A DNA stretch of 64,000 nucleotides from Bugula neritina (taxonomy: Eukaryota; Bryozoa; Gymnolaemata; Cheilostomatida; Bugulidae), in contig OZ037769.1 of assembly GCA_964035545.1 (NCBI GenBank), forward strand, positions 5,700,429 through 5,764,428, in the 5' to 3' direction. The translations under genes were made by a program, and so were the position numbers. The notes under the pieces are model-generated. The model did not search any database and was not told the DNA's origin. It saw nothing but the letters and a program-made list of their open reading frames with translations. Shown here piece by piece: positions 50,901 to 61,246 of this stretch. Every line of letters starts with the position of its first letter. The first letter of the stretch is position 1.

Positions 50901-53900
50901 CTGATCACAATGCTGATACCTTGTCTGCTTTGCTTTCCTGGAGGGAATGGTGTGATGGAGGTGGAGAGTGAATGATGGACCGGCAAGGGTGGCTGAGATA
51001 GTGGTGAAGGCAAAGAATGGCAAATAGAAACAGATTCATATTCTGTGTAATCTGCAGATGACCACCTATCCTCATCCTTATAATGCACAGAACTATATTG
51101 GTAAAGCAGAGTAAAAAGCCATTACATAGAGTATTATTATTGGAAATGGGTTAATTTGCTTTCTTGGCTTGCTTTACTGAACTGTGCGACCTATAATTTT
51201 CATATGTAGCAGATACTTCAGTAAAGAACTTTATTTGATTCACCCTTAGATTTGTCGCACTATAATATTATTTTCAGTCAGCTTACAAGTTCTTAGGAGT
51301 TATCTACTTTTTAAAATAAATCTTTAGAATTAGAGCTGCTTTTAAAAACAAATTTCTTTCAAAAGACTTATAGCATAATAGGCCTATTTCACAGCAACAT
51401 CCTAGATTTAGAAACTATAAAAAAGGATTATAACTACAGGCACTAAATTTACAACTCAGCAAACCACAATTACTGCATTCAAAGTGTATTTTCACCACAA
51501 CCGTAAATTTTCAATGCTCCAATAACTCAACCTCTGAAATTAAGTCTTCAAAACCTACAGCACCACTTTTCAAATTTGAGAAAAGCTGATTCCAAAACTA
51601 GTAATGATATTGTGGTGAAATAGCATCGCCTGTACTAGCTATTATTGTTATTCAGTGAAAATATTAAAAAGAAAACACAGTCCGTGATAAGATTGCAGTC
51701 AGAATTTATTCAAGTTTGAGTCTAAAGTTCACATGGAACGGAATAGCACCACTTTATCTAATCTTGATAAATGTGCAAGGTACTTTACAGGTTGTACTTT
51801 GCTCTAATCTAACAAATAGGAGACGACTCTAAACTGAAAGACAAAATGTTGGTATTAAAGGGTTCAAAGGTGTTATGTAATTATAGTGATAAGATACTTT
51901 ATAGCTTGGTAAGCTTGGTGAGTGTATTTGCCTGTACAATGCTATTATATAAAATCCATTACCAATGACCGTGAGCAAAATGAGCTAACCTTTTTGGACC
52001 AAATTGGTTTTGAAGTTCTAAATTATACTATAACAGGGTTTTAGAGAGTTGGATAAAAAAGCTAAGCCAAACTGCTATCTTTAAAGATTTTCATTTTTGA
52101 AAAGATAGAGAATTAGTTTATAACTCAATTCAGATGCTAAATCAAAACTCAGTAGGTACAGCCCAGTGTTTTAGCAGCTGTAGTAGCCAAGTCATATGTT
52201 ACGCCAAGGGTAGACAACACCAAATTCTAGAAGACCATTTGCAGACATTATACAGCTTTAGAGGGAGGGCCTCATACTTTGTTAGAGCTTCTGTAATTTT
52301 GTACAAAGACTGTCAGCCAGGGCTTGTTCAGGAAAATTTTACTATATTTTAGTAAATCAATACTATAGCCTGGAAGTCATATTACTATTTACTGATTATA
52401 AGATCAAACCTAGAAAAGGGTATGGCATACAAGCAGATTACAACTTGGTGTGAAAACTACTACCATTGCCTCCAATTGGTCACTTTTGTTGTAGAATGTA
52501 GAATAAATACAAAAGAAGTTGCCAATTAGAGAGAAACTTTTGCAGCAGGAAAACCACAGCATCATTTGAAGTGCAATAACTCCAATATAAAGTTTTGAGC
52601 CAAGTTTAAAGTTTAAATGAAGAAGACTGTAACTTCAGATTTTAGAAATGTTCAAACAACTGAATCAAAATTAAAAAAAATTATATTTCTATAGTTCTAA
52701 CTATTAACTTGAATAAGCCGCAGGTGTAATAGGCTGGCAGGAGAAAGAACAACTCCAAATTTCCCCACAAAATGTCTTATAAAGGAGCTGGTTTAACAAC
52801 TTCACACAAAACTAAATATGCTGCAGGAGCAGATAACTGAAATACACAAAGCAGACAACAAATAGTAATCTAAAACATAAACATCAGTGAGAGACAACTT
52901 TCACCACAATAAACACATTACTACGAGTTTCAAGAGTTTATAGAAGAGATACATGCCTATTTACTAACCAGCTTTAGTGATAGAGTAGTAGATATCGAAG
53001 TAATGATCAACACTGAAAATGATAGACAAAACTAGTAACACAGATTTGGACAGAAAACACAATAGGAGTGAGTTTGACAGGAACATTTAGCTGGAGGGGC
53101 TTGTGACAGGTAACCTAGAGTTAGTGAGGACTATCGGCTACCCCTAACAACATGTAACCATTTGAGGTTTTGCTTGCTGCAGAGCATACAACATACAGGA
53201 ATGACTTGGGAGATAACTTACCTCAAATGAGTAATCACCTAAAAGTGCATTAGAAGAACATAACTCCAACACAGCGTGTACTGAGTATATTGCAGCATAG
53301 AAAGAACATAGCTTTAACACAGAATGTACTGAATATATTATTGCAGTATTGAAAGAACATGACTCCAACACAGAATGTACTGAATATATTGCAGTATAGC
53401 AAAATCACTATCTGAAATATGTATATACTTGGTACAATGCTATAATTATTCACCAGTATAAAGCATAAATTATAATAAACGTATAATACTTGAAATACTG
53501 TACTACGAAGAACAAAGCCAAACACGAAGCACCCATATGGGCAAAACAACTAACATAATAGAAGTTGCCTTCTTTTGACACTTGAAGTGTTGCACTGTCA
53601 GATTAAAAAGTTTCACAAAAATTGAAAACAATCACATGAAAATTCATCATTCACCCATGACTGAGCAAAATGGTAGACCCTTGCGCAGTCCATAAATGTT
53701 ACTGTTGCCCAAAAGACTATACTCTTCGGTGAAAGACAGATTAAAATTCTTAAAAATGGTTAAAATACAAAGCTTCATGTTAGGTTTGAGTTTCTAGTCC
53801 CTCATAAACTGAATTTTTATTCAATTACACTAAAAATAGCTACAATAAAATGTTGTTTGCGTGTGTGAAAGTTTATCACCTCAAATAATCCTCACATATT

Positions 53901-56900
53901 TATGCACTCACTTTTCTACACATGCACTTACCCACCAAGCCAGATACCCACACAACTGCTAACCAGCCAAACCACTTACCCACATATTCCTCCTCAGAAG
54001 TATAAGAGGGTATCCTTTCTTCCTCCTCTGGGGGTGGGGGCGGTGGGGCACGAAATGGTTTGGGGAGAGGTGGTCGGAAACTTTGAGACTGAGAAGCCTG
54101 GATTCGGGCTTTTATGACATCATCGGGGCCAGTATACCCATCTGTTTCATCCTAATACATAGACAGTAGAACTGAGTGACTAAGTTACAAGTGATGTGAT
54201 TGGTTTGGTATTAGTAAGAATGCAGTTAAATGGTGAATGTATACTAATCAGCTGGCTTAACATGTAAACATCAATGATAACTAAAATAACACAAGAAACA
54301 ATAACAACTGGTCAACTCTCAATGTTTATTGTAATCACATGTCAGAAAGTAGTTAGAGAGAACATATGAGCATCTACACTTTACAAGCGTGTTATCAAGT
54401 TTTGTCGGAGTTATTGCCCATTGCAACAAAGCAGTCCAGCAAACTAGAAGTTAGCATGATGCTGTATAGAGTAGAGTAAGTAACACTATTATATAATTCT
54501 AAACACTTACGTCATTATCAAAGTCATCAATGTCTTCATCTTCAATAATAAAATAAAAGTATAAATTATAAATTTTAATAAAACACGACCATATTCAACA
54601 ATATATGTTGTGTCGAATAGTAATTTGATTGACTTTTATTTCAAGGGTAAATTCATTCAGATCAGGGATGGGTAACCCATGCAGCAGGCTTGAAAAAACG
54701 TTTTGCATCTTTTAAAGGTCTGAATTGTCAGCATAAAGATAGTAAATTTTCAGTTTTTGCTGCATTTAACAAAAATATAAACCATTACTTGTGTCTAACA
54801 GATCTGCAATGTTCTAAACTAGAAGCTTAGAATAATTGTAAATGAGTTATTTTTAGCCATATGTTATATTGTGATAGGAAATAACATGCCAACAATGGGA
54901 GTTGCCTACTCCTACTGTAACTACTACTTATTGAGTGAAATGAGTCTTAAGTACTACTACTGTAACTACAACTCAGCGAGTGAGAAAAGTTATGATACAT
55001 ACTACTACTGTAACTACTGCATCACTGAGTGAAATGACTCATTACACACCACTGATCTCATTCAATGAGACTCAACTTCCCTGTAAGCTGATCAGTCATC
55101 ATCTAAGTAAGTCATGTGTGCAAAAGAATTAGATTGGCTATTATAAATTTAGAAACTACAAAAATTTCAACAAATTATAATTATGTGAACCTAATGCTAT
55201 TTGTGTAGGTTCTCAGACTACTTAAAGCTTTTAGTTGAAATTCCTCGTAGCAACTCCAGAAGGAAGTGAGTATGGGCATACCAGTAATATGACCAGAAGC
55301 ACAGAAGAATTATGGTATGTGTCATGTACATGTGTCATGCATGCTAAACTAGCATATTTAACCTTGAACCATAGAATTGGTCCGTGACAGCTCTTTTAAA
55401 AATAAGTATCACTGTTGATAAAATTTGATTTGGTCAGAGTATAAAATGAGGAACTTTAAGGATGCATACCTGAATTTATCTCGTAAGGGTTATCAGGATT
55501 GTGAAATTTGTAATTTTCTATGGCCTGTAGTATCTGCCTAGATAAAAACAACAACATGCCAATTGTTCAAAAGCCAGCAGCAATTAAAACAATTGAAATA
55601 GAAATAAAATAATACAAGGAATTTAAGTAAATAAACAGGAGCAAAAAACAAGAACTAACGATATTTTAAATAAATTTTTTTTAAATCTCTTCTACTAATA
55701 AATTCCTAAATTTAATTATTAATAATAATGAAATGTAGGTTGATACAAACTCAGTGTGTCTTGGATGAACGTTCAGCTCCCTCAATTTGCCCTGAGTAAT
55801 GATGCTCTATAACATACAGGACATATGTATAAACGGTAGGTTTCATCCCAGTTTTTATTTTGTTGCAATATATAGTAATATGAATATACCTATATAGTAT
55901 ATATACATATGTAACTGTTGTAACTTGTAATGATTGCTAAACATGAAATAATAGTTAATATGAATTATCTGGAATGATATTCCAATTTTCACGAGTTTGT
56001 GTGGAACAAAGAACAGGAATACATTAATCATAGACATTATCTTTAATGAAGACTTCATGTTGAAATAATAATATTTTCTCAAACAACAAAAAGCATAGAA
56101 AATGCAAAATTAATAAAATAACGCAGATCAAAGAAATTTATTTATGTGCTAAATAGCAAACAATTGATCCAAATCTATTTAAATATAAATAATAATATAT
56201 TTCAAAAATATTCAAATAAATTGCACATAAAATACATATTTTACTAAAATAAATAAAGAGCGTCTAACTGGGAGATGGCTATCTGTGGTGACACCAAACG
56301 GTAACCTACTAGTGGAACGTAAAGCTGTTCACACACATGACCCATTCAACAGCAGTAGTGATGAGAATACACAGAAAAACTTCAGCATTTGTTTAGTCTT
56401 CTTAATTCAGGAGAATAACACAGAAATAGTTATTCAAGGCACTTTATCTCAATGTAAAAGATTTCAAGAATATAAAATTAGAGCAACGAAAAACTTTAAA
56501 AAGTAATAACATGAAAGAATAAGTATTATTAAGGGAGAGTTGTAACACATCACTGAATGAACGTAGAGGGTATGGAGCAATAGGGTAGGGAACAGTTAAC
56601 CAGTACTAGTTTATTTAAGTAACCTAAGCAATACAACACTAATAATTTATTTATCGAATGAGCAATCAAATCAAAGTGAAAGAAATAGGATGCTATTTGT
56701 TAATCTAAACTACTAGTCATTGTAAATTATAATACACTTTGGGAGAGTCATTCAGTAATACCTAGATTTTGTACATTATAAGGAAATTTGATAACAACAC
56801 AGCTATTAGCTAATGCTTTCTAAGCTTTTCAGAAAGCAACTGATAAACTAGTGAAAGGTTAGATAACAGGCATTGATTGCTATTTGTAGGTAGCCTAGAG

Positions 56901-58712
56901 TATCTGGTGTTTGGTTAACCGATCATTATAGTTAACCATAAGGAGGCCGTATCAGTAAGGACAGGCACCACAAAGTCAAGTTGAATATAGAGGCTGCATT
57001 GCAAAAAAGCTCCTACTGATTACACTTCAACTGAAAGTGAAAAAATAATCATTACTGTATGAATCATATCCATATGACAGTGAAACGTAACATTTGCAAC
57101 ACATATGTGTCAACAGCACAAATAATTTATGAGTTTATAGTTTAGTCAATCAGCTTCTACACTGAGAGGTAATAGATGGGGTAATTGTAAATTAGCTGTC
57201 ATACCAAAGTATATACTCATAATGAAAAATTACAAAATAGAGCCAACCCCCTACTGACTCCCATTTTTGATTAAAGAACAACTGCCTAAAGAATAGTAGA
57301 AGAAAACTAAGTAGATCAAAAACCGTCACTTGGCTGTGTGAAAGTTCTGAGCTACACGGGATGAGCATAGGCTGTGAAGAATGGGTTTGGGATCTATTGC
57401 ATCAGTGAATAAATCTCCCCCCTCCCTCCCCTCCCACCATTGTTACACAAACTTCTAGTATTTTCCATGATTAATGTTTTCCAGTGTTTTGGTACTATGC
57501 CACATACAACATTCTTCTGATATTGAATGAACAATTTAATATGTCACCAAGTACCAAAATACTAAAAGACAGTTTAGCTGTGGTACGTGGTATAAGGAAT
57601 ACCAACTCAAAATTATACCCTGCGAAACAATTGCCAGTTTACAATTGGAAGCCAGGAGTACAGTGTTTATTATAAATTTATAAACTCATATTGTAAGACT
57701 TACCAGAAGTTTCTCCCCATCAATGTATGAATCTCTGAAATCATTGACATAAATATCCATTCCATTCTAAAAAAACCAACACAGCCATGTATATATATAT
57801 TATTAGACTTGCTGTTTTCTCTTTGTATTTACCACACAGGTATGTTGCTGCAGCAATGGAGGAATTCCTAAGGTAGGTGCAGTAATGGACAAACTGGGAA
57901 ACAACCTGTGTTCTAGGTTAGAAATATAGCAAAAGATGTTTCAAAGATAACTTCAACCTGTGTCCAGAAGTAGAATTTATTAGGAAAACTTACAAACTTA
58001 GACTATTAAAATTTCTTCACTACTGCACCTGAATGAAATTCTTTTAGCTTAAAATTTTATGCGACAGGATTTTGAATATTTTCATATTCTCTAATATAAT
58101 ATTTTTATTTAATTAAAATAATTACAAAAACAAAACTATAACCATAACAATATTATTATTATCTACAAAACTACCTAAACTTGTAAATGCATTGCTTGTA
58201 ACATGCCAACTATCATTGTGATTGGCCAGTGTAACACAATCAAAATGAGTGCTGCAGCTGGAATAAATTTATTTCAATTATATTGTCAATGATAAACTAA
58301 CACTTAGAGAGAAGTTCTCAGCAGCTCAATGCTTATGGCATTTATTAACTGTCATGGCTCCTAGTAATTGAAATAGCAAGATGTAACGGTTGAGTATGGC
58401 TAATCTTATAAGTAGTATGTCAACATAGTTCAACTAACTGCAGTAGAGAAGCTGGGTGATGAAAATGTAAAATATAAGTTGCCTTCCCTTTCAAATACCT
58501 ATTATTTTGATACTCACATATCAAGTAGCTCTGGTTAGGTGAATCAATAATCAGATACAAACTACTAAAAAAGTATAAAATACAAAACAACTTTACAATG
58601 CATTAGCGCAAAACTAAGTATCTATCCTTTGAAAAAGGCAAACCTTTGTTAGCCATCCTGCAACTTTAGGTATCCCCCAGTGCTTCACATCTCCGTCTAC
58701 AGGTAAATCCAT
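26293..58712 (-). CDS. SLP-76/BLNK-family adaptor (SAM - Pro/Tyr-rich - SH2)
   Basis: Eighteen coding exons on the minus strand: 58644-58712, 57704-57766, 55751-55806, 55470-55537, 54511-54539, 53980-54151, 53222-53238, 50920-51076, 32310-32473, 31872-31962, 31402-31473, 31036-31119, 30528-30593, 29393-30013, 28180-28281, 27567-27616, 26713-26946 and 26293-26409. They sum to 2232 nt (743 aa), with every junction in phase. Residues 1-80 resemble the SAM domain of LCP2. The middle is disordered, with acidic DEDIDDFDND, tyrosines in NPYEINS, EEEYVGDYSFEDED, ADYTEYESV and YEIVDSG, and many proline motifs for SH3 partners. Residues about 634-743 are an SH2 domain with GAFLVRKS (binding Arg662). 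Vertebrate members are cytosolic scaffolds joining tyrosine kinases to PLC-gamma, Vav and Grb2-type proteins; a similar role here is inferred. Symmetric extra exons in the 18 kb intron cannot be excluded. Confidence 0.93.
28342..28527. mobile_element. TA-flanked MITE in an adaptor intron
   Basis: The ends are CAGTGCTCCTTCTGTCTCAC and, inverted, CTGTGCTCCATCCATTTCTC. TA lies on both sides, as expected for Tc1/mariner or pogo/Tigger insertions. The element is 186 bp and carries no transposase. Confidence 0.65.
29393..30013 (-). CDS. Large proline-rich exon of the adaptor
   Basis: At 621 nt this is much the longest exon. It runs from GQKPPFSTSPRSVTLKPVK through a TPAPAPAPSPAPS tract, KKLASYSYNDHSLPNG, and a DNA-level tandem repeat encoding KPAVTLPV. 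It then encodes a charged segment predicted helical (SGLSIKERAKLINQRSEAQ, then QQMQEKIQQRRQ) and ends at PLPP. The repeat unit is 27 bases and is duplicated at about 29726-29780. The tyrosines and PxxP motifs suit SH2 and SH3 partners. Confidence 0.9.
31138..31312. repeat. Minisatellite (CCACTACTACCATACAACCA)n
   Basis: About eight imperfect 21-24 base units rich in ACC and TAC lie directly upstream (in gene direction) of the adaptor exon at 31036-31119. The open frame reading HTTILPLLPYYHYY is an artefact of this repeat. Confidence 0.9.
35324..35661. mobile_element. hAT-superfamily MITE with perfect 8-bp target duplication
   Basis: The ends CAGGGGTGTCCAACC and, inverted, CAGGGCTGTCCAAC flank 338 bp containing several GGGCCACA motifs. 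ATTTAGTA is duplicated exactly at 35316-35323 and 35662-35669. Inverted ends starting CAGGG with 8-bp duplications are diagnostic of hAT; the GTGTCCAAC/GGGCCACA pattern resembles Charlie-type non-autonomous elements of many animals. Confidence 0.9.
36217..36236. promoter_or_regulatory. T-box/E-box palindrome
   Basis: CACACCTG, a CTAA spacer and CAGGTGTG form an exact inverted repeat of two AGGTGTG half-sites. Such paired half-sites can bind T-box factors, and each arm is also an E-box (CACCTG). It lies in the long adaptor intron about 6 kb upstream of the nested gene. Regulatory use is inferred. Confidence 0.3.
38485..38690. repeat. Degenerate minisatellite (AGAGTATAGACTATA)n
   Basis: About thirteen imperfect 12-16 base units (AGAGTATAGACT with TATAG or GTACAGTG variants) in the adaptor intron. 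Confidence 0.85.
41472..41620. mobile_element. Fold-back element (~53 bp arms)
   Basis: The left arm GCAGCTCCGAGTTTGGGGTG continues with ATTGAGTGCAGTAGTTTGGG. It is repeated inverted at the right end with one or two changes, around a ~40-base centre that itself contains CTCCAAACTCGAGAG. The ends TTCTATA and TATAGAA are part of the inversion. It would form a strong hairpin. No coding sequence. Confidence 0.8.
42387..42392 (+). promoter_or_regulatory. TATA box of the nested gene
   Basis: TATAAA followed by CGCCGCC lies about 30 bases before the inferred 5' end of a short leader exon. The 200 bases upstream include GC-richer NRF1-like words (ATGCGCAGGC, ACGCATGAGCG), unlike the surrounding intron. 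Confidence 0.5.
42417..42505 (+). other. Inferred 5' UTR exon of the nested gene
   Basis: A GTAAGT donor follows AATTG at 42505, and a TTTTTTTGCAG acceptor lies at 43056-43066, 36 bases before the start codon. The 5' end is placed about 30 bases after the TATA box and is approximate. Confidence 0.5.
43103..44287 (+). CDS. Unrecognised disordered protein, gene nested in the adaptor intron
   Basis: A single 394-codon exon, by far the longest open frame of the window, opens MLKWAKTSQRR two codons after an in-frame TAA, which fixes the start. The protein is Ser-, Thr- and Asn-rich and mostly disordered. A basic block (FWKNFRAKAQGKKTDKKLAK, about residues 155-174) and RRRSFKLLRKQ could act as nuclear-localisation signals or phosphosites. 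ESPDSGISS at about 284-292 fits the DSGxxS beta-TrCP phosphodegron. A C-terminal amphipathic stretch, DLKQQFTDAVLQYLNERLEK, is the only segment likely to fold. I do not recognise the family. Even codon use, a 5' UTR intron, a TATA box and AATAAA at 44590 support a real gene. It lies antisense inside the 18 kb intron of the SAM-SH2 adaptor. Confidence 0.85.
   Translation: MLKWAKTSQRRVSDCSDAHLETCSNLSSDSSSESGIILPIRYHDKRVSRPKSLALSSTDVLDIDHEQSTFVSRRPQRTGSTPLYSSCSRANRHSMIVISKEAPDHSRLRHLTADGIPTHNNNNILKISTNPQEGNDSVLKISTADGDKPKSRNSFWKNFRAKAQGKKTDKKLAKAHSISNLPAINKSESTRSNCSDIDTEIMADLTPTQPTTSDVESSSVILRKAQRPLAEATSPTRNNVTRRRSFKLLRKQNENKKPKAFSKNTCEPLSITPNFDGEFLPTESPDSGISSIRHPSNTDSDYEGRNSPVSPITPIDLGSNNPNLVDLKQQFTDAVLQYLNERLEKKGYNSVVDRTSSSSSIMSDDGAPDIFCYDTDTVARRPAHRPKPTVELTH
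44590..44595 (+). terminator. Poly(A) signal of the nested gene
   Basis: AATAAA about 300 bases after the stop codon. Confidence 0.6.
47198..47338 (+). mobile_element. MITE family M1, copy 3
   Basis: It starts GGTGCAGTAATAGAGAAACT, shares AGAAAAACCTG with the family, and ends CTCAGTTGCTGCACTGG. This is the most diverged of the four copies; it lies in the adaptor intron. Confidence 0.65.
48173..48509. repeat. 22-bp minisatellite, about 15 copies
   Basis: The unit ACTTGACAGTCTAGCACAGG plus TG is nearly perfect in the middle copies and degrades at the right end (TATCACAAG, TTGAGCACTAG). This edge decay is typical of an array homogenised from its centre. Confidence 0.95.
53222..53238 (-). CDS. 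17-nt microexon of the adaptor
   Basis: On the minus strand TGCACTTTTAG precedes and GTAAGTTATC follows a 17-base exon that encodes GDYSFE together with the last base of the preceding exon. It converts phase 1 at its 5' side to phase 0 at its 3' side. Without it, the exons 53980-54151 and 50920-51076 cannot join without a stop. It adds Tyr155 to the run EEEYVGDYSFEDED. Confidence 0.85.
53254..53400. repeat. Three copies of a ~50-bp unit next to the microexon
   Basis: A unit containing AGAACATAACTCCAACACAG and GTACTGAATATATTGCAGTA repeats three times, just outside the branch-point side of the microexon. Confidence 0.9.
54908..55040. repeat. Three copies of a ~58-bp unit
   Basis: TACTACTGTAACTAC followed by a GAGTGAAATGAGTC stretch recurs three times in an adaptor intron. 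Confidence 0.85.
55470..58712 (-). CDS. SAM-domain exons of the adaptor
   Basis: Four exons (58644-58712, 57704-57766, 55751-55806, 55470-55537) encode about 85 residues. They begin MDLPVDGDVKHWGIPKVAGW and continue with NDFRDSYIDGEKLL, GKLRELNVHPRHT and QILQAIENYKFHNPDNPYE. The order of Trp, the YIDGEKLL helix turn and the L..L.V..R...IL..I end match the SAM fold of SLP-76 (YHIDGARFLNL in the human protein). BLNK lacks a SAM domain, which favours LCP2-type architecture. Confidence 0.9.
57869..58030 (+). mobile_element. MITE family M1, copy 4
   Basis: It starts AGGTAGGTGCAGTAATGGAC, has CCTGTGTTCTAG as in copy 2, and ends CTACTGCACCT, the inverse of its start. It sits in the first coding intron of the adaptor. 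Confidence 0.8.
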
Positions 58713-58732
58713 AGTACTTATGTTGAACAGAC

Positions 58733-59984
58733 CTAAAATAAAACAGTTCGACTGACTTTGAAGTTAAAATGTAGAACAAATATGCAAAAAGTGAGGTCAG
58801 CTTACAGTTGCACACTCAGAACTAGTTAATTTTAGCTGCCACTTAAAGCAAATAATGTCATTTAATAATTTTATGGTCATAAAACTAAGTAACCAGCCTT
58901 ATATTATAAACCTAAAGATAATTGAGCTAATAATTGTTACATTATGAAGTCTTTTACAGTATGAACAGGCACAATTGTAATTATGAAATTATAGTGTTCA
59001 ACCAACAGGTTAGACACAGCTAGAGGAAGACAGCTAAGCATAAAAATAAATTATAATTTAAAGTTGAAACCGGTGTTTAGCTAAAATTTATCTCGAAACT
59101 GCAAATGTAATACTAAAAATAAAAATAATTACTAAAACTAAAACTGATTAGTGAATAGTAATTTATTTGTAATTGCAAGTCTATTAGAATTACTAAAATA
59201 CTGCTAAAAAGCAAAATATAAAGCAAGAGTCTGATTCTATACTTCTGGCAGTAGCTGCAAGCTTTATTATTAGTGGATAATATTAATAATAGAATATCAT
59301 AATCAAGATCAATGTCATCGAACTGCTAACTTTTTAAGAGTAACTTAAACAATGACAGCGAAAGGTAATTGAATACACTATACAGTTATTGTTAAACTTA
59401 ATAATGAACTAAAAATATTAATAATCTAAGTATTCACAAGAATTCATACTCCAAGTGATAATGATAATCATAATGATAATGTAACACTCCCAGTGATAGT
59501 CATACTCAATCTTATACTTATACTGATAGCAATAGTGATTATCATGCTGATAGTGATAGTGATTGCCATTGACTTTAATTTTGATATTGTCACTTTGAGT
59601 TCGAGTTAAGACTTAGGAGTTAAGAGAGATAAGAGATTGTCAAACTGAAACTGAAATTACAATTTAAATTATATTAACATAATCTGATTAACTATAGCAT
59701 TAACACTAACTCTAAGTGACTAAGTCACTAACACTAACACAGTAACAGTAACAATTCTCATTCTGTATCACTATCACTATCAGTATCTGGTGACCAATTA
59801 TTATTATTAGGACGAAAATTTAAAGAAAAGATACCGTTTTGAAGCAAACTAATTTCACAGAGCCAATATATGTTGCAGTGAATTCGATATAATATCCTCT
59901 AAACTTCCACTAATAGTTATAGTAATTCTACAAGGAAGTTGCAAGCTTGTTGACTAGACACAAACAAGCTGTGCACAATGCAGG
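58733..59984 (-). other. Adaptor 5' intron or upstream flank
   Basis: The first coding exon has an ATTTTAG acceptor 20 bases before its ATG, so a non-coding exon must lie upstream. This stretch is AT-rich. Its part 59440-59780 is a degenerate array of hexamers such as TGATAG, ATAATG, CACTAT and TAACAC, with no fixed period. Confidence 0.5.
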
Positions 59985-60125
59985 AAGCCGAAAAGAAACT
60001 ACGAAGACGGCGGCTGGGCTCGGCAAGACTAGTCTCAAAACCACTTCGTTAATGCGATGCTAATGCGAAAATCTAAAAGCCGAAAAAGCCGAGCCGTTTA
60101 TACAGCCCAGTTATTATTATAACGT
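59985..60125 (-). promoter_or_regulatory. Probable promoter and leader of the adaptor gene
   Basis: This is the GC-richest stretch of the region. On the minus strand TATAAA (60097-60102) is followed by CGGCTCGGCTTTTTCGGC and CCGAGCCCAGCCGCCG. It is the best candidate for the transcription start feeding the acceptor at 58733. The donor of the leader exon is not clear. Confidence 0.4.
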
Positions 60126-61176
60126 TATAAGGACAGAACCAGCGTCCTAAACAAGGTAGCACTTGGCAGGCCATTCAAAAAGCATTTTTTCACATAAAAT
60201 TTACACCAGCTGAGATTATATTACCCGGTGTGTTATGTGGACATCTATAGCCTATAGGAAATGATTCGCGGGCATCTGAAAGCTATGCATTTTTATAGGA
60301 TTGGTGTTAAAAACTATTTTTATAAATGCGTGCTTGTGCAAGGTTCCTAGCTTAAAGGAACCTCAAACAAGGTTGCAGAATGTAATATTAGCTTGTTTTT
60401 ACAGACTAGTGGCAAAAAATATCCTGTTATACCTTTGACACCTTTGAAACTACAATATTAAGTTTGAAAAATTTGACAATATAGCTTATAGGCATAATTA
60501 TACAAAATATTAAAGTCTTGCCCTATAAAAGTTTAAAATCAGGCTGACAATAAAACAGTCCTTAGTGGTGAAAATTAAAATTTCTCTTTTAGGTGCATTA
60601 AGCTGCAAGTAAGTTATTGTTTATATTGCAGCTTTTGCTGAATTATGTAATTATGTAATTTACACACACATGCACACCCACACACTGATTTATTCACACA
60701 ATCTGGGCTTCTCATCTTCTAATAAAACTATATTAACTTCATTTAATTTTTTCATTGGCAAATATACTTAAAATTAAGATATTATATCACCAAATGCTGC
60801 AAAATTGAACTAAAGGACTACAATCAATATCAGTTGAGTTGTAAGTTTTCTACTGGTGCTTTACGCAGTGCTTTTATGAAATTAATAAGTAAGTTGGTAA
60901 ATGTCAACAGAAAGAATTTTTAAGTTTTGAGATTTTATTGTAACTTATCATTGACAAATGCCAAGCCTTGAATTCTGGCTGAACTTCCTATTTGATCAAT
61001 GCAGATGATTATTTTATTTACTAGCCACAATATGATTGAGATGTCATGTGAATAAACTTCCTCTGCGTATATTATTTACTGAAATATTAATTGTCTGCTC
61101 ACATTGACGAGTACATTGGTAATAATGCATTATTAGTATTGATTGGTATATTTAGACTTTAGTCTATGGAACTATG

Positions 61177-61246
61177 CTCTCCAGTTCTTGTCACAAACAC
61201 GCCATAGGACATGCCCTATGGTGTGTTTGTGACAAGAACTGGAGAG
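61177..61246. repeat. 70-bp near-perfect palindrome
   Basis: CTCTCCAGTTCTTGTCACAA plus ACACGCCATAGG is repeated inverted right up to the centre, with two mismatches over about 34-base arms. The loop is almost absent. It may be a fold-back insertion or a young inverted duplication. Confidence 0.9.

Larger units (their letters stand above)
32474..50919 (-). other. 18.4 kb intron of the adaptor gene
   Basis: The flanking exons join in phase (CAA G to AG CCA). The intron carries a hAT-type MITE, a minisatellite at 38485-38690, a fold-back element at 41472, a whole plus-strand gene at about 42417-44610, an M1 MITE and a 22-bp minisatellite at 48173. Between these, 32474-35315, 36240-38480, 38700-41470 and 44610-47190 are AT-rich and hold nothing I can name. 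Confidence 0.75.

Noticed and set aside
52134-52352. 72-codon plus-strand frame in the adaptor gene
   Set aside because: No recognisable composition, splice context or regulatory signals.
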